Below are positions 1 to 12,094 of a stretch of DNA of 64,000 nt, in pieces. Every line of letters begins with the position of its first letter. Positions within the stretch are counted from its first letter, which is position 1. Under the pieces are notes generated by a model. That model was not told the origin of the DNA, searched no databases, and saw only the letters and a list, made by a program, of their open reading frames with translations. Both the position numbers and the translations under genes were made by a program. The stretch comes from Plantago ovata (Eukaryota; Streptophyta; Magnoliopsida; Lamiales; Plantaginaceae). Location: NCBI GenBank assembly GCA_028274465.1, contig CM051457.1:27997313-28061312 (forward strand). Direction: 5' to 3'.

Positions 1-770
1 GTACATTTACAAGATTGGTTTGGGCTCTGTCGAATTTGCCACATGGGGTTATTTTGGTTCCTGCGTGTTGCTGAGTGGATTGGTCATGTTCGTTCTAAGC
101 TGGAGATGGCGCAATTTGATGTGTTTGTTTGTATTTGCTGGGGCGTCTGGTATAGGAGGAATAAGTTAGTGCTGATCCTCAGGATTTAGTTTTGTTTGTT
201 GTTCAGTATGTGGAGAGGTATGTTGCGGCGCAACAACTGATTACGGGGGAGATAGGAGTGGCTACTACATCTTCGTAGCAGCCTCCTGGTGAGCAATTTA
301 TAAAATTAAATTATGATGCGTCTGTGGCGATGCAGCAGGCGGGGACTGGGGTAGTTGAGCGCGATGCGGATGGGCATGTTTTAAGGTGGAAACCTGACAA
401 GTTTCCTAATATATGCAACCCGGAGATTGCTGAAGCATTGGCTGCAAGGCCTGCCATTTTGTTAGCATTGGAGATGCGGCTGAGTAGGGTGATTATTGAA
501 GGCGATTGCTTGAGTTTGGTGAAGCAGCTACAGTTGACAGCGGTCCCGTTATCTGCGTGTGGGTCTATAGTGATGGAAATCAAGTCTTTAGTAGTTGCTC
601 ATTTTCAGGTTGTAGTCTTTAGTTTTGTTAGACGTAGTGGCAATGTTTTAGCTCATTCTTTGGCTCAGCGTGTTGCTGCAACAGAGGCGGGTTGTGTGTT
701 GCCGGTTCATCTGTGTGGTATTGTGTAACTTGGTTGTTTTCGTGGAATGAATTTATGTTTCTAAAAAAAA
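1..770 (+). mobile_element. 5'-truncated LINE tail with RNase H (RVT_3-like) remnant
   Basis: The reading frame from about 291 to 728 looks like the RNase H domain found at the 3' end of plant LINE reverse-transcriptase proteins. It shows a beta-strand with NYDAS, then GTGVVERDADGHVL, then an EIAEALAARPA helix, then the IIEGDCLSLVKQL catalytic strand and a VRRSGNVLAHSLAQR end. Upstream (frames within 1-180) the text resembles the zf-RVT to RNase H linker, with a W..WYRRNK motif, but it is interrupted by stops. A short A-run at 763-772 follows the stop, as in retroposed tails. The piece runs off the left edge, so its 5' extent is unknown. It is most likely a dead fragment; a domesticated RNase H gene is less likely. 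Confidence 0.7.
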
Positions 771-960
771 AGAGGGGGAAATTCAAAGATTGAAACTTGA
801 ATTTAATAAATTATTGGGAAAAATATCTTCAATTTAATTAATTTATAATTGTATGAATAGGGGCAGAAAGGAAAATTCAAAGATTGAAACTTGAAGTTCA
901 GCCACATATCCTGTACAACATAACTGGTTCACAAGACAACTCAACCAACCACTGTTGAGC
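771..960. other. Spacer and probable promoter of the RING gene
   Basis: AT-rich spacer between the LINE tail and the leader exon of the RING gene. A short segment (about 788-800 and 878-893) repeats the phrase attcaaagattgaaact, probably a small local duplication. I see no coding potential. Confidence 0.35.
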
Positions 961-3640
961 TGAGCTGAGGAGACTCTGAAAGTGTATGAGTTGAAGCCTC
1001 CTATACCGCCATTTTCACATCTCTCACGAATCCTCTTCCTCTCATCGATCGGTAATTCTCCACTTCCTTGTTCTTTTCTTGATATCCGATCTATCAATTT
1101 CTTCTTTATGTATTTCTTCCAGTATCTATCTTGTAATCGTTGATCATATCTTGGTTACTTAAATTCTAGACTTTAGTATCTCTTTCATTCTCTGCAATAT
1201 TCTTGTTGGGTTTTATTTTTTCTATGCTAGTGCTGAAAATACCCAATCAGAGAATAATTTGGTTAGGTTTTGAAAAACAATTATTAAGTCAAAGTGATTG
1301 ATTATAGGGGAAAAAATACTGAGTAGATAAGACTAGCTAGCTGGTAGTGAATTTGAATGTTCTAGCCTTGTTATCCTGCCTGTTAAGATGTTTTCTTCTA
1401 AGCTGATATCTGCTACCTTTTTCGTTGTTTTCGAAAGCTTAGTGTTTGACATGTATTTCTTCTCTATCCACTAATGAGCTTACAGACTAGCTAGCTGATA
1501 GGGAATTAATGTTCTAGCCTTGTTGAAAGTTTAGTGTTTGGTGTATTTCTTCACTATCTACTAGTTTGGTCAGGTTCAGGTCTATGCATATATTCGTTTT
1601 TTGTTGCATATTCTTGGATATTAATGGACTTTAGAGGTACAATGAATATTCTGACCCTTTTAGTTTCCTGGGATGTTGCTAAGCCTAAGAGAAATTCCAC
1701 TGGCCTATGATTTTCATCGGCTTCTCTTCTTTACCAATCAGAGTTATCAGTTAATGTGCTTTATGAGCTGCGTGGTTTAAAGATTGCTTATAAAAGAAGT
1801 TAGGTTCTGGGGTTTGTTTAACTTGCATATGTATGTAATGTAGCTGAGGGCTAGGTTAATATCCTCTTGTATAGTTGTATATGGGGGTAGTTAAATCGTG
1901 ATACAGCTTGTAAGACTGAAACTGTACGTTTATCGACATCTTTCTGAGCAAATGGTTATACAGCTGGTAACTAATGGCTCAGTTTTTTTTGGAAACGGCA
2001 AAATTTATTAATCAAATGAAAACAAGAAAGTTACAGAGAGCACAAGAAATGCTCCCGGGTGTACAATCCAAACAACTACACAATCACATATCATCCTTCA
2101 ACCTTCTTATACGTAAGTTGAATGAGATTTTCCTGAGTCTTCCCAAACCATACTATATCAAAATAAATCAACCTTCTGTTGTTCACCAAAATACTAGCAA
2201 CTACACTACCATCTGTGTCATCATCCATCCTAACCTTACATCAGATCCCTCCTATCAACTATGGCTCGAGTTAGTTCTTTATTTTGATCTGATAGTGCTA
2301 AGAAGATGTCAAGCTTGTCTTAGCTGTAATTATATCATGCGAATGTTAAACATTATATGTAATAAATTTGCGGCTTGTGTTTGGGTATTTATGAATTAGC
2401 AAAATGCCTAACCCTTTTCTTGTCATCCTTGTAAATAATAAGTCAAATCTATTCAAGACTTCCGGATACTCAGTTGCTATGGATTTAATCAACATATCTA
2501 ATTCTCGTTGCTGATGCTTTTAGTATTGCTCTTTCTAAGTTCTGGACGCTGATCATGTTTTAATAGTACTTAGCTGCAGCATGTGGAACTTCGCATCTAA
2601 TTGTATAGCCGGAAGTATAGGGCCAAAGCATGCTGCAGTAAAGCCAATACCAGACTGTACCGATTGTTCAGATGACGAAGCTTCTTCTGTTAGCAGAGAC
2701 GAGGGCCTGGAATGTCCTATTTGCTGGGAATCCTTCAACCTAGTCGAGAACATACCCTACGTTTTGTGGTGTGGTCATACATTATGCAAAAACTGCATTC
2801 TGGGACTACAATGGGCTGTTGTGAAATTTCCCACTTTACCTGTTCAGCTCCCGCTCTTCATATCCTGCCCCTGGTGCAACCTCCTGTCATTCCGTTTTGT
2901 TTACAAGGGAAACCTGAAATTCCCCCGTAAAAACTTCTTCCTCCTGTGGATGCTTGAAAGCATGAACGGTGATAGAGTCAAATCTCATTCCACAAGTCGC
3001 GTGGATCACCAAACCCTCTGGCCATCGAGCACACGAGCCCCTAGTACTAATAACCACAGAAGGGTTCAACATGTCCATCGTTCTGAACCATCAGGATTAA
3101 GAAGTTACGATGGTGATGATTTTAACTATTTTCTTAGCATGGAGACACTGCAATCTTCCCTGAGAAACTGTCTCATTTTCTTTGTTCATCTTACAGCCAA
3201 GTTCCCACTGGTAATCATGTTCCTTCTCATCATTTTATATGCCATACCGGCTAGTGCAGCGATCTTGGCCTTGTACATAGTCATTACTATCGTATTTGCT
3301 CTCCCTTCTTTTCTAATTCTGTACTTTGCGTACCCAACTCTGGATTGGCTTGTGAGGGAGATCATTACATGATAGTAGTTTTAATGATTCTGCAGTTCTT
3401 GTTTAAGCACTTGAAAGAATTCATTTCTGCTGTGTTAAGTGTGTTGTTGATACACATACATGAAGAATCATTATTTTTCTGGCTAGAATTCGCGCTAGAA
3501 TCTTTGATCTTACTTGTTATTTGTATAGTTGATGTTTGGTTTGTAGTTTTGTACATAATGCAAGCAGTGCTATGCTGTGATTTTGTTGAAATGACACTGG
3601 GAAACTAGTGTGTGGTGGAATAAATTCATCAAGGTTTTTT
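960..3640 (+). CDS. RING-type (C3HC4) membrane-anchored E3 ubiquitin ligase; CDS 2581-3372
   Basis: The 263-residue protein has a classical C3HC4 RING: C45, C48, C64, H66, C69, C72, C96 and C99. The C-terminal part (about residues 193-255) is strongly hydrophobic and should form two closely spaced membrane segments. RING proteins of this shape in plants are E3 ligases anchored in an endomembrane, but the substrate cannot be read from sequence. An acidic serine-rich stretch (residues 25-41) precedes the RING. The coding region is a single exon. A GT at 1052 and an AG just before the start codon fit one long intron in the leader (about 1052-2578), so the transcript probably begins near 960-1000. 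An AATAAA-like signal lies near 3619. Domain architecture resembles uncharacterised Arabidopsis RING proteins; the orthologue is not assigned. Confidence 0.85.
1981..2290 (-). mobile_element. Retroposon (LINE-like) tail in the leader intron of the RING gene
   Basis: The segment begins with a T8 run (1982-1990) that reads as a poly(A) end on the minus strand. Before it, on that strand, lies an attaataaatttt-type signal and a body that resembles plant L1 3' ends. It sits inside the leader intron. A 141-codon plus-strand frame at 1974-2399 crosses it and is not considered a gene. No clear target-site duplication was found. Confidence 0.4.
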
Positions 3641-6600
3641 TTTTAGATTTTGTATACTGATCTATTTGATTCAAGCCTAAGTATCCAGGTACACTGTTTT
3701 GTATTTGAGGAGGCTCTTTCAAGGAACTACATCGTCCTTATCAGTAATTAATTTTTCCCTAAAAAATTAAATTCATTAGTCCAAGCGTATTACTACAAAG
3801 TAAGAGGTACAAATCTTGACAATTTGGAAAGTAGGTAAGGTACGAAACTAAACCTACAAACTCAACTAAATGAGAGTATATTCAACTCTAAAATCGTCTA
3901 AAAGTATTATTGTGTTTCCTATGGGGGTCAACCAAAGAGTTTGCAAAAGGGTCATAAAAGGACTCTAAAGTCTAAACTATGTAGGGCAACTATGTACTTG
4001 ACCGACTCAGTATTGAACTGTACCTTAGTCACACAGTTACAATTTCATGCACGCAAAGACAGGAAAAAAATGCATCAGCTCAAAAGGTTTATTTGAAGTA
4101 GATGATGCCCGAAGTTGATAACATAGGTGTGTAAGAGCAAATTTAGTTATATTAATTCTTCGCTTAGAACCGATGTATACAATAAAAATTGATTGAATGC
4201 ATTAGAAATCACTGTATTTTAGTATTACTATTAGTCTTCACCAAATCACATTGAAATAATTTTCATATCACCTACTAATCTTTAACAGGCCTTTCCCAAA
4301 GTCGATAAGAAAGTCATGTGGATCTTAACCAAGTGAGTCTCCTTGCATGATCTTGTTAATCATTAAATACAAGTTCTACTACTCTCTTATCTTGTGCCAT
4401 ATAATTCCTTGTTTTAATTTGATCATCACGAAATTGTTTCATCATGTCACATGATGGCAATAGTAGATAACATGCAACAATTGTCGCACGAGGATATTGG
4501 CACGCCACTCAAAGGGAGTAAGGGAACAGAATCCTATGCACCATGCAATCTCTCCTCCATTATACTCCTACAGTTCCATTTTATTGTATACGTTTGATTT
4601 TAGATCGATTTTAGCATGTATGTATAATTTACTCCGTATATACAATGTGTTAAAATTGATGCTAGTACAGTTGAATTAGTAGATGAATGATGAATAATTT
4701 GTCAAATATAAAAACTTTAAAACCTCATTGAAAAATGAAAACCGTATAGAATTGAAAAGATCGGAGAGTGCAAATGTTCAATGAGCACAATTTCCAATTT
4801 TATGCTCCAAAGTGGAAAATTATTCCGGAAAGCACTATGAGTGGTTAATAAGTTATAACCGTATGATGCAAGAGCATGTGGGATCAATGTAGCGCGAATA
4901 ACTCACCAGGCCAGATATATTTAAAGATTGTTAATGACTTAATTCTCTAGTGATCATATGCTTTGCCCCTTCAGAAATTATTGTTACTAATAACAATAAA
5001 CTATACAATTTGCAGATCTTGCCTAGAAACCAAGTGAATTTTTAATTTTGTTTATTTATAGTTAGAAGTTAGAAGAACGTAGAACAGTAGCAACTATAGC
5101 AAACACTTCTTCATATGGCCAGTTGTTGTGATCTACCAAAATTGATTAATCTAAGCTTCACCTAAATCAGAGAAACATTGCGGTACGCCTAATTGTTATT
5201 AAGTATCTTATCTTCTGATCGTTATTTGATAATGAATTTTAAATTTAAACTCACATACCCGAAAAATAAACATCTTGTATGATTCCAGTACTCTCACATG
5301 ATTTGTTTTGTGTATGTACTTGGGCTTTCACGTCTTCTAGAATTGACGGAATGACAATGGAAAACTTAATGAGAGGTGGATGAAATATAGTATATGGATG
5401 TATAAGGCTCTATTTGGTTCTTTGAAATTTTTTGAAGTGAAATTGTTTGAATATATCTAACTGAATTGAAATTAATGAATATGAACTGTGAGCCTGAATT
5501 TAAGGTGAAATGAGAAATCGAAAATTTTCTTTTCATTTTTTAGATGAAGCAAAAACGAGTTAGGATCTGATTAAAAAAATAAAAAATTAAAAGAAAAAAA
5601 AGAAAGAAAAACGAGTTAATTAGGACGGTGGAACCTATATTAAATTGGATAATGACATAAATAGGAACATAGATTGAACTTGTCGTGGTCTCACGGCATC
5701 ATTTTCATGTTCATCCCATACAATTGCATCACTATCAACTTCTGCTTTAATTTCTCTCTTTTCTTTTTCACTCTGTAGCTAGTTTAATTAATATTTTCAG
5801 CATTTCATTTTCAAGAATCAATAAAGTTAAAAGTGACTTAGATTAGTTCAACACTTTCAGTGTTTACAAAGAGGTTAAACGTAATATGACAATTTTTATT
5901 TATTTATTTTGAAGCAATCCCCCACAAGTGTGTATTTGTATATGACATTTTAATAGTAGATTATTTTGTTGATAATGAAAATTGTTGTTATTTAAAAAAT
6001 AGAAGCTTTTAATGCAATATGTACATATATTTTTAAGAAAGAATACGGTCCTTTTCCCTTTTAGATTAGATGCTTTTTTTTCAAACGTTCTCTGTGTCAC
6101 AAAACTTTTACCCAATTTTTATTTTTAGGTGTCCCACAAAACTTTACTCATTTTCTAAAATGGAAGCTATCCCACACATTAAAAACATTTTGTACACTAT
6201 ATTACAACTTTGCCACTACTTTATACTTTAACAACTTCATTTCAATTAAAATATTAACATATCCCACTAACTTTGTATTACTTTATTATTTATTCTTAAA
6301 CTACGCGCTAACTCTAGTGGGTAATGTTTTGTGAGACGGAGGGAGTAGTATTTTTTTTAAACGTCACACATACTACATCACCTTATGTCTCCACACTTAA
6401 ACCACTTTATGTCTTCGTCAATGATCAAACCTTACACCTCTCTCTCCTTCACCACTCCAAATCATTTCCACTTCACCACCTTATAATTCCCTCTATTTTG
6501 ATGTTTCTCGTTTACTTTTGCTTTTATTATTTGTAATAAGTTTAAAATTGATACAATGTGACCTTACCTCGTTTACTTTTGCATGAAGGTATTGGAGTAT

Positions 6601-7024
6601 GAGACATTTAGGCTTGGTTCTCTTCGTTTGAAAAAGTCTGAACTGAACTGAATTTATTTGTAGTACAAAATACTATTAGCCAAATCTGAACTGAAGTTAA
6701 TGCATCTAAACTGAATTTATTTTCATCAATTTTCACATGAAAATAACAGATACTTAAAAAACTATCTCATGTTTAATTTCGGAACAACTTATATAAACAT
6801 TTTTGCCATGATTACCTGTACTATATCAATTTGACTAGAATTGTTATAAAGTTCATCATGGCATATATTAGTCATAGTTTGGTGGTCCAATGCATTTATA
6901 AAAATTTAATTAATACATTACCTAACCTTTTGCATTTAGCATGACTTTTTTTCCTCTTTTTTTTGGAGATATGCATTTAGCATGACTAGCCCACCCATTA
7001 ACAAAATACAGTATTATGGTAGCT
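3373..7024. other. Gene-poor intergenic DNA with decayed MITE-like segments
   Basis: AT-rich DNA with no recognisable coding region; frames longer than 60 codons here have no protein-like composition. The right end of a degenerate Stowaway-like MITE is suggested at about 6325-6348 (gacggagggagta) with a related cacaaaact segment near 6098-6140. Low-complexity A/T runs occur at 5570-5615 and 7190-7260. Confidence 0.5.
6085..6348. mobile_element. Degenerate Stowaway-like MITE (candidate)
   Basis: The right end carries the tttgtgagacggagggagta signature common to plant Stowaway elements. The left end has only a weak inverted match (cacaaaactttt, about 6098). The interior is AT-rich and non-coding. 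The left boundary is uncertain. Confidence 0.35.
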
Positions 7025-7033
7025 TTGATTCAA

Positions 7034-7634
7034 GGGTTTTTCTACGGTCAGGTAGGCTTTCGCCCTGCCTGACAACAGTCACCCAATTAAAATGTGACAC
7101 CTCATTCTCCTTCGCCAATAAGGCGAAACAATTTTTTAAATTTATTTTTATACATTAAATATGAACTGACTTAAATAACCTTGAATTAAAATAATAATTA
7201 CAAATATAAAAATATTTTTAAAAAATAAAATAAATTAAAAAATATTTTATTCTTTTATATTATTTTACAGGCCCGGTTTTTTAACGGGCCGGGTCAGCGG
7301 GCCAAACCCGTTGACATATTTTCGAATTTATTAATAAATAATTTAATATAATAAACAAATTCGTAAAAAAAAAATCGAAATCATAAAAAATATTTATTAA
7401 AATTTTTTTCATTTTTTTGGAGGGTAATAATGATATTTTATAAAATATTAATATTTTTATTATAATTTATTAATTGAAATATTAATAAGGCGACAAGGCG
7501 GAGGACAAGGCGAAAGGCGATCGTCAAAATTATTTTGGCGAATCGTTGTGAACCATTAGATCAAAAATTTAATGGCCAAGATCAGTTTGTCTGATGTCAG
7601 GCAGGGCGAAGCCTGCCTGACCCTAGAAGATTCC
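7034..7634. mobile_element. Mutator-type MITE with 9-bp target-site duplication
   Basis: A 601-bp non-coding element with terminal inverted repeats of about 55 bp. The left end (7034-7085) and the reverse complement of the right end (7588-7634) share tct-a-ggtcagg-aggctt and cgccctgcctgaca. It is flanked by a direct repeat ttgattcaa (7025-7033 and 7635-7643). A 9-bp duplication with long terminal repeats fits MULE-derived MITEs. No transposase is present, so it is non-autonomous. Confidence 0.75.
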
Positions 7635-7643
7635 TTGATTCAA

Positions 7644-7975
7644 AGACGCTCATATTCACATTTTTAAAGAACTATATTGTCATAATATTCCTCTTTCTTT
7701 TTTTTTTTTCTTTTTTTTTTAAAATTTATTTTATCAAAGATTAAAAAATGGACACAAAATATTTTTTATCGCACTCTCTACGAAAATTTCCGTTACTCAA
7801 GTCAAATCCACATCATATATTTCCAAATATTTCGTAACAATTTCAACAATCCGAAGAAATAGTATTAAATACTAGAACATTAATTAAAGAATCCGCAAAA
7901 TAAAATTGCTAATTAAATAATTAATTTTAATTTCCTTTTTATTTGTTACACATAAAGTGAGTAATACACCTTTGA
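7644..7975. other. Spacer upstream of the calmodulin-binding gene
   Basis: AT-rich, with long T and A runs (7690-7725) and no coding signal. It probably holds the distal promoter of the next gene. Confidence 0.4.
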
Positions 7976-7984
7976 TATAAAATA
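7976..7984 (+). promoter_or_regulatory. TATA-like box of the calmodulin-binding gene
   Basis: A TATAAAATA match lies 25-35 bp before a pyrimidine-rich CTCTCTCTG initiation-like region (about 8000-8010), which in turn precedes a leader exon ending at 8148 (AACACAAG before GT). The position is consistent; there is no transcript support. Confidence 0.45.
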
Positions 7985-8004
7985 AACCCCTGTTTTTGTC
8001 TCTC

Positions 8005-11000
8005 TCTGTTTCTCCACCAAAGAATTCCTAAACAATACCACACAAATTCCAGTCAGCAAGTCATCACGATCTATCTGTTCTTCTTCATCATATATCAATC
8101 AAACCTTTTCTCTATCAGAAAAAATTGTTAGTAATTACGCAACACAAGGTGATATTCTTCTCATCATCTTTACCTTTCTGTTTATCTTGATCTTAATCAT
8201 GGCGTCTCTTGATTTGTTTGTTCATTCATCACTCAATGCCAAAGCTTGTTTTTTGATCAAAACCCTTGGTTTGAATCGGGTTTTAGAGTTTTATGCCAGC
8301 AGGGTTTTGTCGGTAGATTTTTCCTTGATTGAATTGCATCTTGATTTCATTGTTTCTTTAGGAGAAAAGGGTGTGGAATGAATGATCATTATGTTCATTT
8401 TGTTGTTTCTTTTGAATGATTTCATGATTGATTATTGATGATGAGATATGAATAATGATTTCTTTTGAATGGCATGCATTTCTGATTGATCTGGATATGA
8501 TCTTTATGGGGTTAACATGTTTTTAGTCCTTATTTCCTGTTCTGTTGTTCTTGATTGTTTTGTTGTTCTGATGAGAAGGATAAATCTTGATTGCTTTGTG
8601 GGTTTTCGTTTTCGTTTCGATAGAGTTATATGAATGAATCTGTTATCAGCTATGAAGATATAGTTTGCTTTCTCCTGTAGATAGAAAGAGATTTGTATTT
8701 GATTTGTGTGTTTTCTCCTGTACTCATGTAGATTGAAATGAAACGTGTTCTATGATTTCGTGTGTCAGTTATATATGCTTTCTGTTTTCACATGATTACT
8801 TTGGCTAAGATCTTTCTCGTTTACTGTTCTACCGCTGCGAATCTTGAAGCTGGATGCATCATTTTTCAGAATGGTGATTTTGTTTTTTCAACATTTTGCT
8901 TTGCCAAGAAGGCATCAATGCTCTTTTGATTTCTAGAAAAGGAAATCTGAATGCTTTTAGGCCAGGCCTTTCGGCTTTAAAGGGCAATGGCTCTTTACGT
9001 TTAGTAGTACTTTGTTTTTCTGTGATTGGGTGTTATTGCATATCATTGCCACAGTGCAATGGTGAAAAGCAGTTTACAAACTTAATTGAACTAAACGATC
9101 TTGTTGAGTGTGCATTTGCTTGCATTATTTGTTCTTTCTTTGACCAGTGTTAGCCTCCTGATTCGTATTTCATTATCAACTCATTAGCTTACATCTTCAC
9201 TTTGCAGGACTCAAAGACTTGTAAATTTGGATCAACATGGCAGAAGAAATAGTTGACACAACAGTAACAGTAGAAAAACATATATTGGAGGAGAGCCCTG
9301 CTCCAAATATAGATTCTCCAGTTTGTGAGCATATTGCTGATATCGATCATCTCAGAGCATCCATTGGTTCAACGAGAGACTCTACTGGGAAACCAGATTC
9401 TGTGAAGAAGGTGGTTCCAAATTATCTTCGAGCATCTACTGGTTCTTGCCATGATTACTGTAAATTCGGAAAAAAGCAGGCGTTTGGAGAGAAGCCATGG
9501 AGGCAGAAGCCTAAGCAAAAAGTTACTGCATCCAGTAGCGTGGATAGTGTACTTATTAAGGTTGCAGGCCAACAAAAGAAGGAATCCGTTGGTAGTGCAT
9601 CATTGGATGCCAAAACTTCAGTGTCAACAAGACATGCCTCTTCCAGTCCTAAGACTCGTCTGCTGAAGCACAATCCTTTAAGTACTAAGAGATCACCGTC
9701 AGTGGAACCTCCTGAAGTTATCAAGAAGGTAATATCATCGCCTTCTCGAAAAATGGAGGTTCAGGAGAAAAGAGCCACTTTGGGTGGTGGAAAATTATCA
9801 AAAACCAGGGAAAAGGTGGACCAGGGCCCTTCGCCGAGAAAAGCCTCTGTGGCTGGTGATAAACTATCCACAACTGAGGATAATGCTGATTTGCAAACTG
9901 ATAAGTCTCCTCCTAGGGGAACAATTTCTTTGGCTGGTGATATACTATCAACAACTGAGGAAAAGGCAGATTTGCAATCCAATGAGTCTCCTCCCCAGGG
10001 AATAACTTCTTTGGCTGGTGATGAACTATCAATAACCGAGGAAAAGGCAGATTTGCAATCCAATAAGTCTCCTCCCCATGGAATAACTTCTTTGGCTGGC
10101 GATGAACTATCAATAACCGAGGAAAAGGCAGATTTGCAATCCAATAAGTCTCCTCCTCCCAAGGGAATAACTTCTTTGGCTGGTGATAAACTATCAATAA
10201 CCGAGGAAAAGGCAGATTTGCAATCCGATAAGTCTCCTGCCAAAAGAAGAGCCTATTTGGCTCGTGATAAACTGTCAGCAATGGAGGAAAAGGCAGATTT
10301 GCGATCCAATAAGTCTCCTGCCAAAAGAAGAGCCTCTTTGGCTAGTAATAAACTATCAGCAACGGAGGAAAAGGCAGGTTTGCAATCTCGCAAGTCTACT
10401 CCACCAAGAAGAGCCTCTTTGGCTCGTGATAAACTGTCAACAAGTGAGCAAAAGGCAGGTCCGCAATCCGATAAGTCTCCTCTGGGAATATCCTCTTTGG
10501 CTGGTGATAAATTGTCGAGAACAGAGGAAAAGGCAGATTCGCAATCCAACAAGTGTTCTCCATCGAAAAGAGCCTCCTCCGCTGATGTTACAATATCAAG
10601 AACTGCAGAGAAAGGAGTTCAGCATTCTATCAAGTCTTCACTGAGTAAGAAATCTTTATTGAGTGGCGGTAAAGTACCAAAAACAGAGGATAAGGCAGAT
10701 CAGCAGCCTGACAAGCCTTCTATAACAAAGCCGCCAAAGACAACACAAGCCAAACCACCACTCCCTTCTGGCAATTCGGATGATACACGTGGAAAAGGCG
10801 AAGGAAAGAGCAATATCAAGACTGAAAGGAAGATATCCATATCGAGATCTGTAAAGAAAGCTTTGGCACCCCTTGCTGCTTCTACAGCGAAAATTCATCT
10901 TGTTAGGACAGTGTCCCAGAAATCAGGAAACCTAAAATTGGCATCCCTTTCAAAGGATCGAACAAAAACGACCAGAACATCCAAATCTGAAAAAGTTCCT

Positions 11001-11531
11001 GAGAAGACTTTGCATGTTATTAAGGTGGAAACTGGATCATCAGCCAAGTCTTCGCCTCGTGAGAAAGATGCCAGAGTGAAAGACAAGTACAAGAAGAGCC
11101 CTAGAAATAAGGTGGTTTCTTCTGAAGAGAAACACCGCTCTCCCGTGAAGTTACTGTTCAGGAGCGGCAAGGTCATTGAACTTCTTACGCCAGACAGTAG
11201 TAACATCCCGAGGAGGCTCAAGTTTAGGAGGCCAAGAACACCTGTGACAGACAGCAATGGAGAATCAGCGAAACAGGGCCTAAACAACAAAGCTGGAATG
11301 GGTGGTGACATTGCAGGTGCAGAGGCTTCGACAAAAAGAGTAGCCCTGAAGCGCCCGGTCATGCAAGGACATAAGGAGGTTCGTGTTTTGTTCAACAACG
11401 TCATAGAAGAAACTGCCAGTAAACTAGTGGTGAGCAGGAAAAGCAAGGTTAAAGCCCTTGTGGGAGCTTTCGAGACGGTGATATCTCTCCAAGAGGGAAA
11501 AAGGAAACCTTCTTCCCGATCCCGAAGCTAG
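8005..11531 (+). CDS. Plant calmodulin-binding domain protein with expanded repeat; CDS 9237-11531
   Basis: A 764-residue protein. Near the N-terminus (about residues 61-80) is VPNYLRASTGSCHDYCKFGK, the signature of plant calmodulin-binding protein-related sequences. At the C-terminus (about residues 640-755) is the plant CaM-binding domain, ending in a basic amphipathic segment with NNVIEETASKLVVSRKSKVK. The role is inferred: binding Ca2+/calmodulin, probably in a defence or stress pathway. The middle (about residues 181-495) is a lysine/serine-rich tandem repeat. The protein is very basic and probably disordered. A leader exon ending at 8148 and an AG at 9206-9207 point to one leader intron of about 1.06 kb. 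The ATG at 9237 starts the conserved N-terminus. A 64-codon frame at 8187-8381 lies inside that intron and is not called as a gene. Confidence 0.85.
9777..10725 (+). repeat. Coding tandem repeat, about 81 bp (27 residues), roughly 12 degenerate units
   Basis: Units follow the pattern LAGDKLS-TEEKADLQS-KSPP--. The first and last units are the most divergent; the central four to five units are close to identical at DNA level. Unit length varies slightly (26-29 residues) without breaking the frame. The repeat also keeps two minus-strand frames open (9761-10243 and 9913-10281), which are by-products of periodicity. Confidence 0.9.
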
Positions 11532-12094
11532 GCAGTAACTAACTTCTTCCTTTCCTTTCTAGAGTAATGTTAGAGGAATAAGTGAGTATGTCATTTTGCA
11601 ATGACTGTAGATGTTGCAGACAATATGTCATATGGGCATGTAGATTCTTCAGCAGAGGTTTAGACTTGTAACCCGGAAGAACTGTATAATGCACAATATA
11701 TGGTTGGTTTTAGTTGTTTTCATTTGACTTAATGATATATAGTACTTGTTTCTATATCTTAATTCATACTTGAAATTTAGCCTGATAGGGGAAGAAAGGG
11801 AAATGTAGAGCTTTCTTGACTTGCAAAGCTGAATAGTGCACAGTAAAATGGGATTTGGAATGGAGGATATGATTATCTTTCATTTTTCATATTTGAAACT
11901 GAAACTTGTAACATTCTAATGATGATTAAGCAACAATAAGTGACAATTAAAAGTAGAGAGCAAAGTTCAGAGATGCTTTTGAATTTGATTACTTTACACT
12001 GGATAAGCAGCCAACACTAGAAGCATGATTTGATTTCACTTGTCTTTTTAACTTGAATATCAAAAGACTCCAGCTTTACTTGAAGCAACTCTCC
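11532..12094. other. Convergent intergenic region (3' ends)
   Basis: The 3' untranslated regions of the calmodulin-binding gene (+) and the six-exon gene (-) face each other here. No coding frame and no repeat was seen. Confidence 0.5.

Noticed and set aside
1974-2399. A 141-codon plus-strand frame in the RING leader intron
   Set aside because: It crosses a retroposon tail on the opposite strand and lacks protein-like features.
8187-8381. A 64-codon frame before the calmodulin-binding gene
   Set aside because: It lies in the probable leader intron (8149-9207), so it is unlikely to be an upstream ORF in the mature mRNA.
9761-10281. Long minus-strand frames across the calmodulin-binding repeat
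   Set aside because: They follow from the 81-bp (multiple of three) periodicity, which repeats any open frame; no homology is seen.
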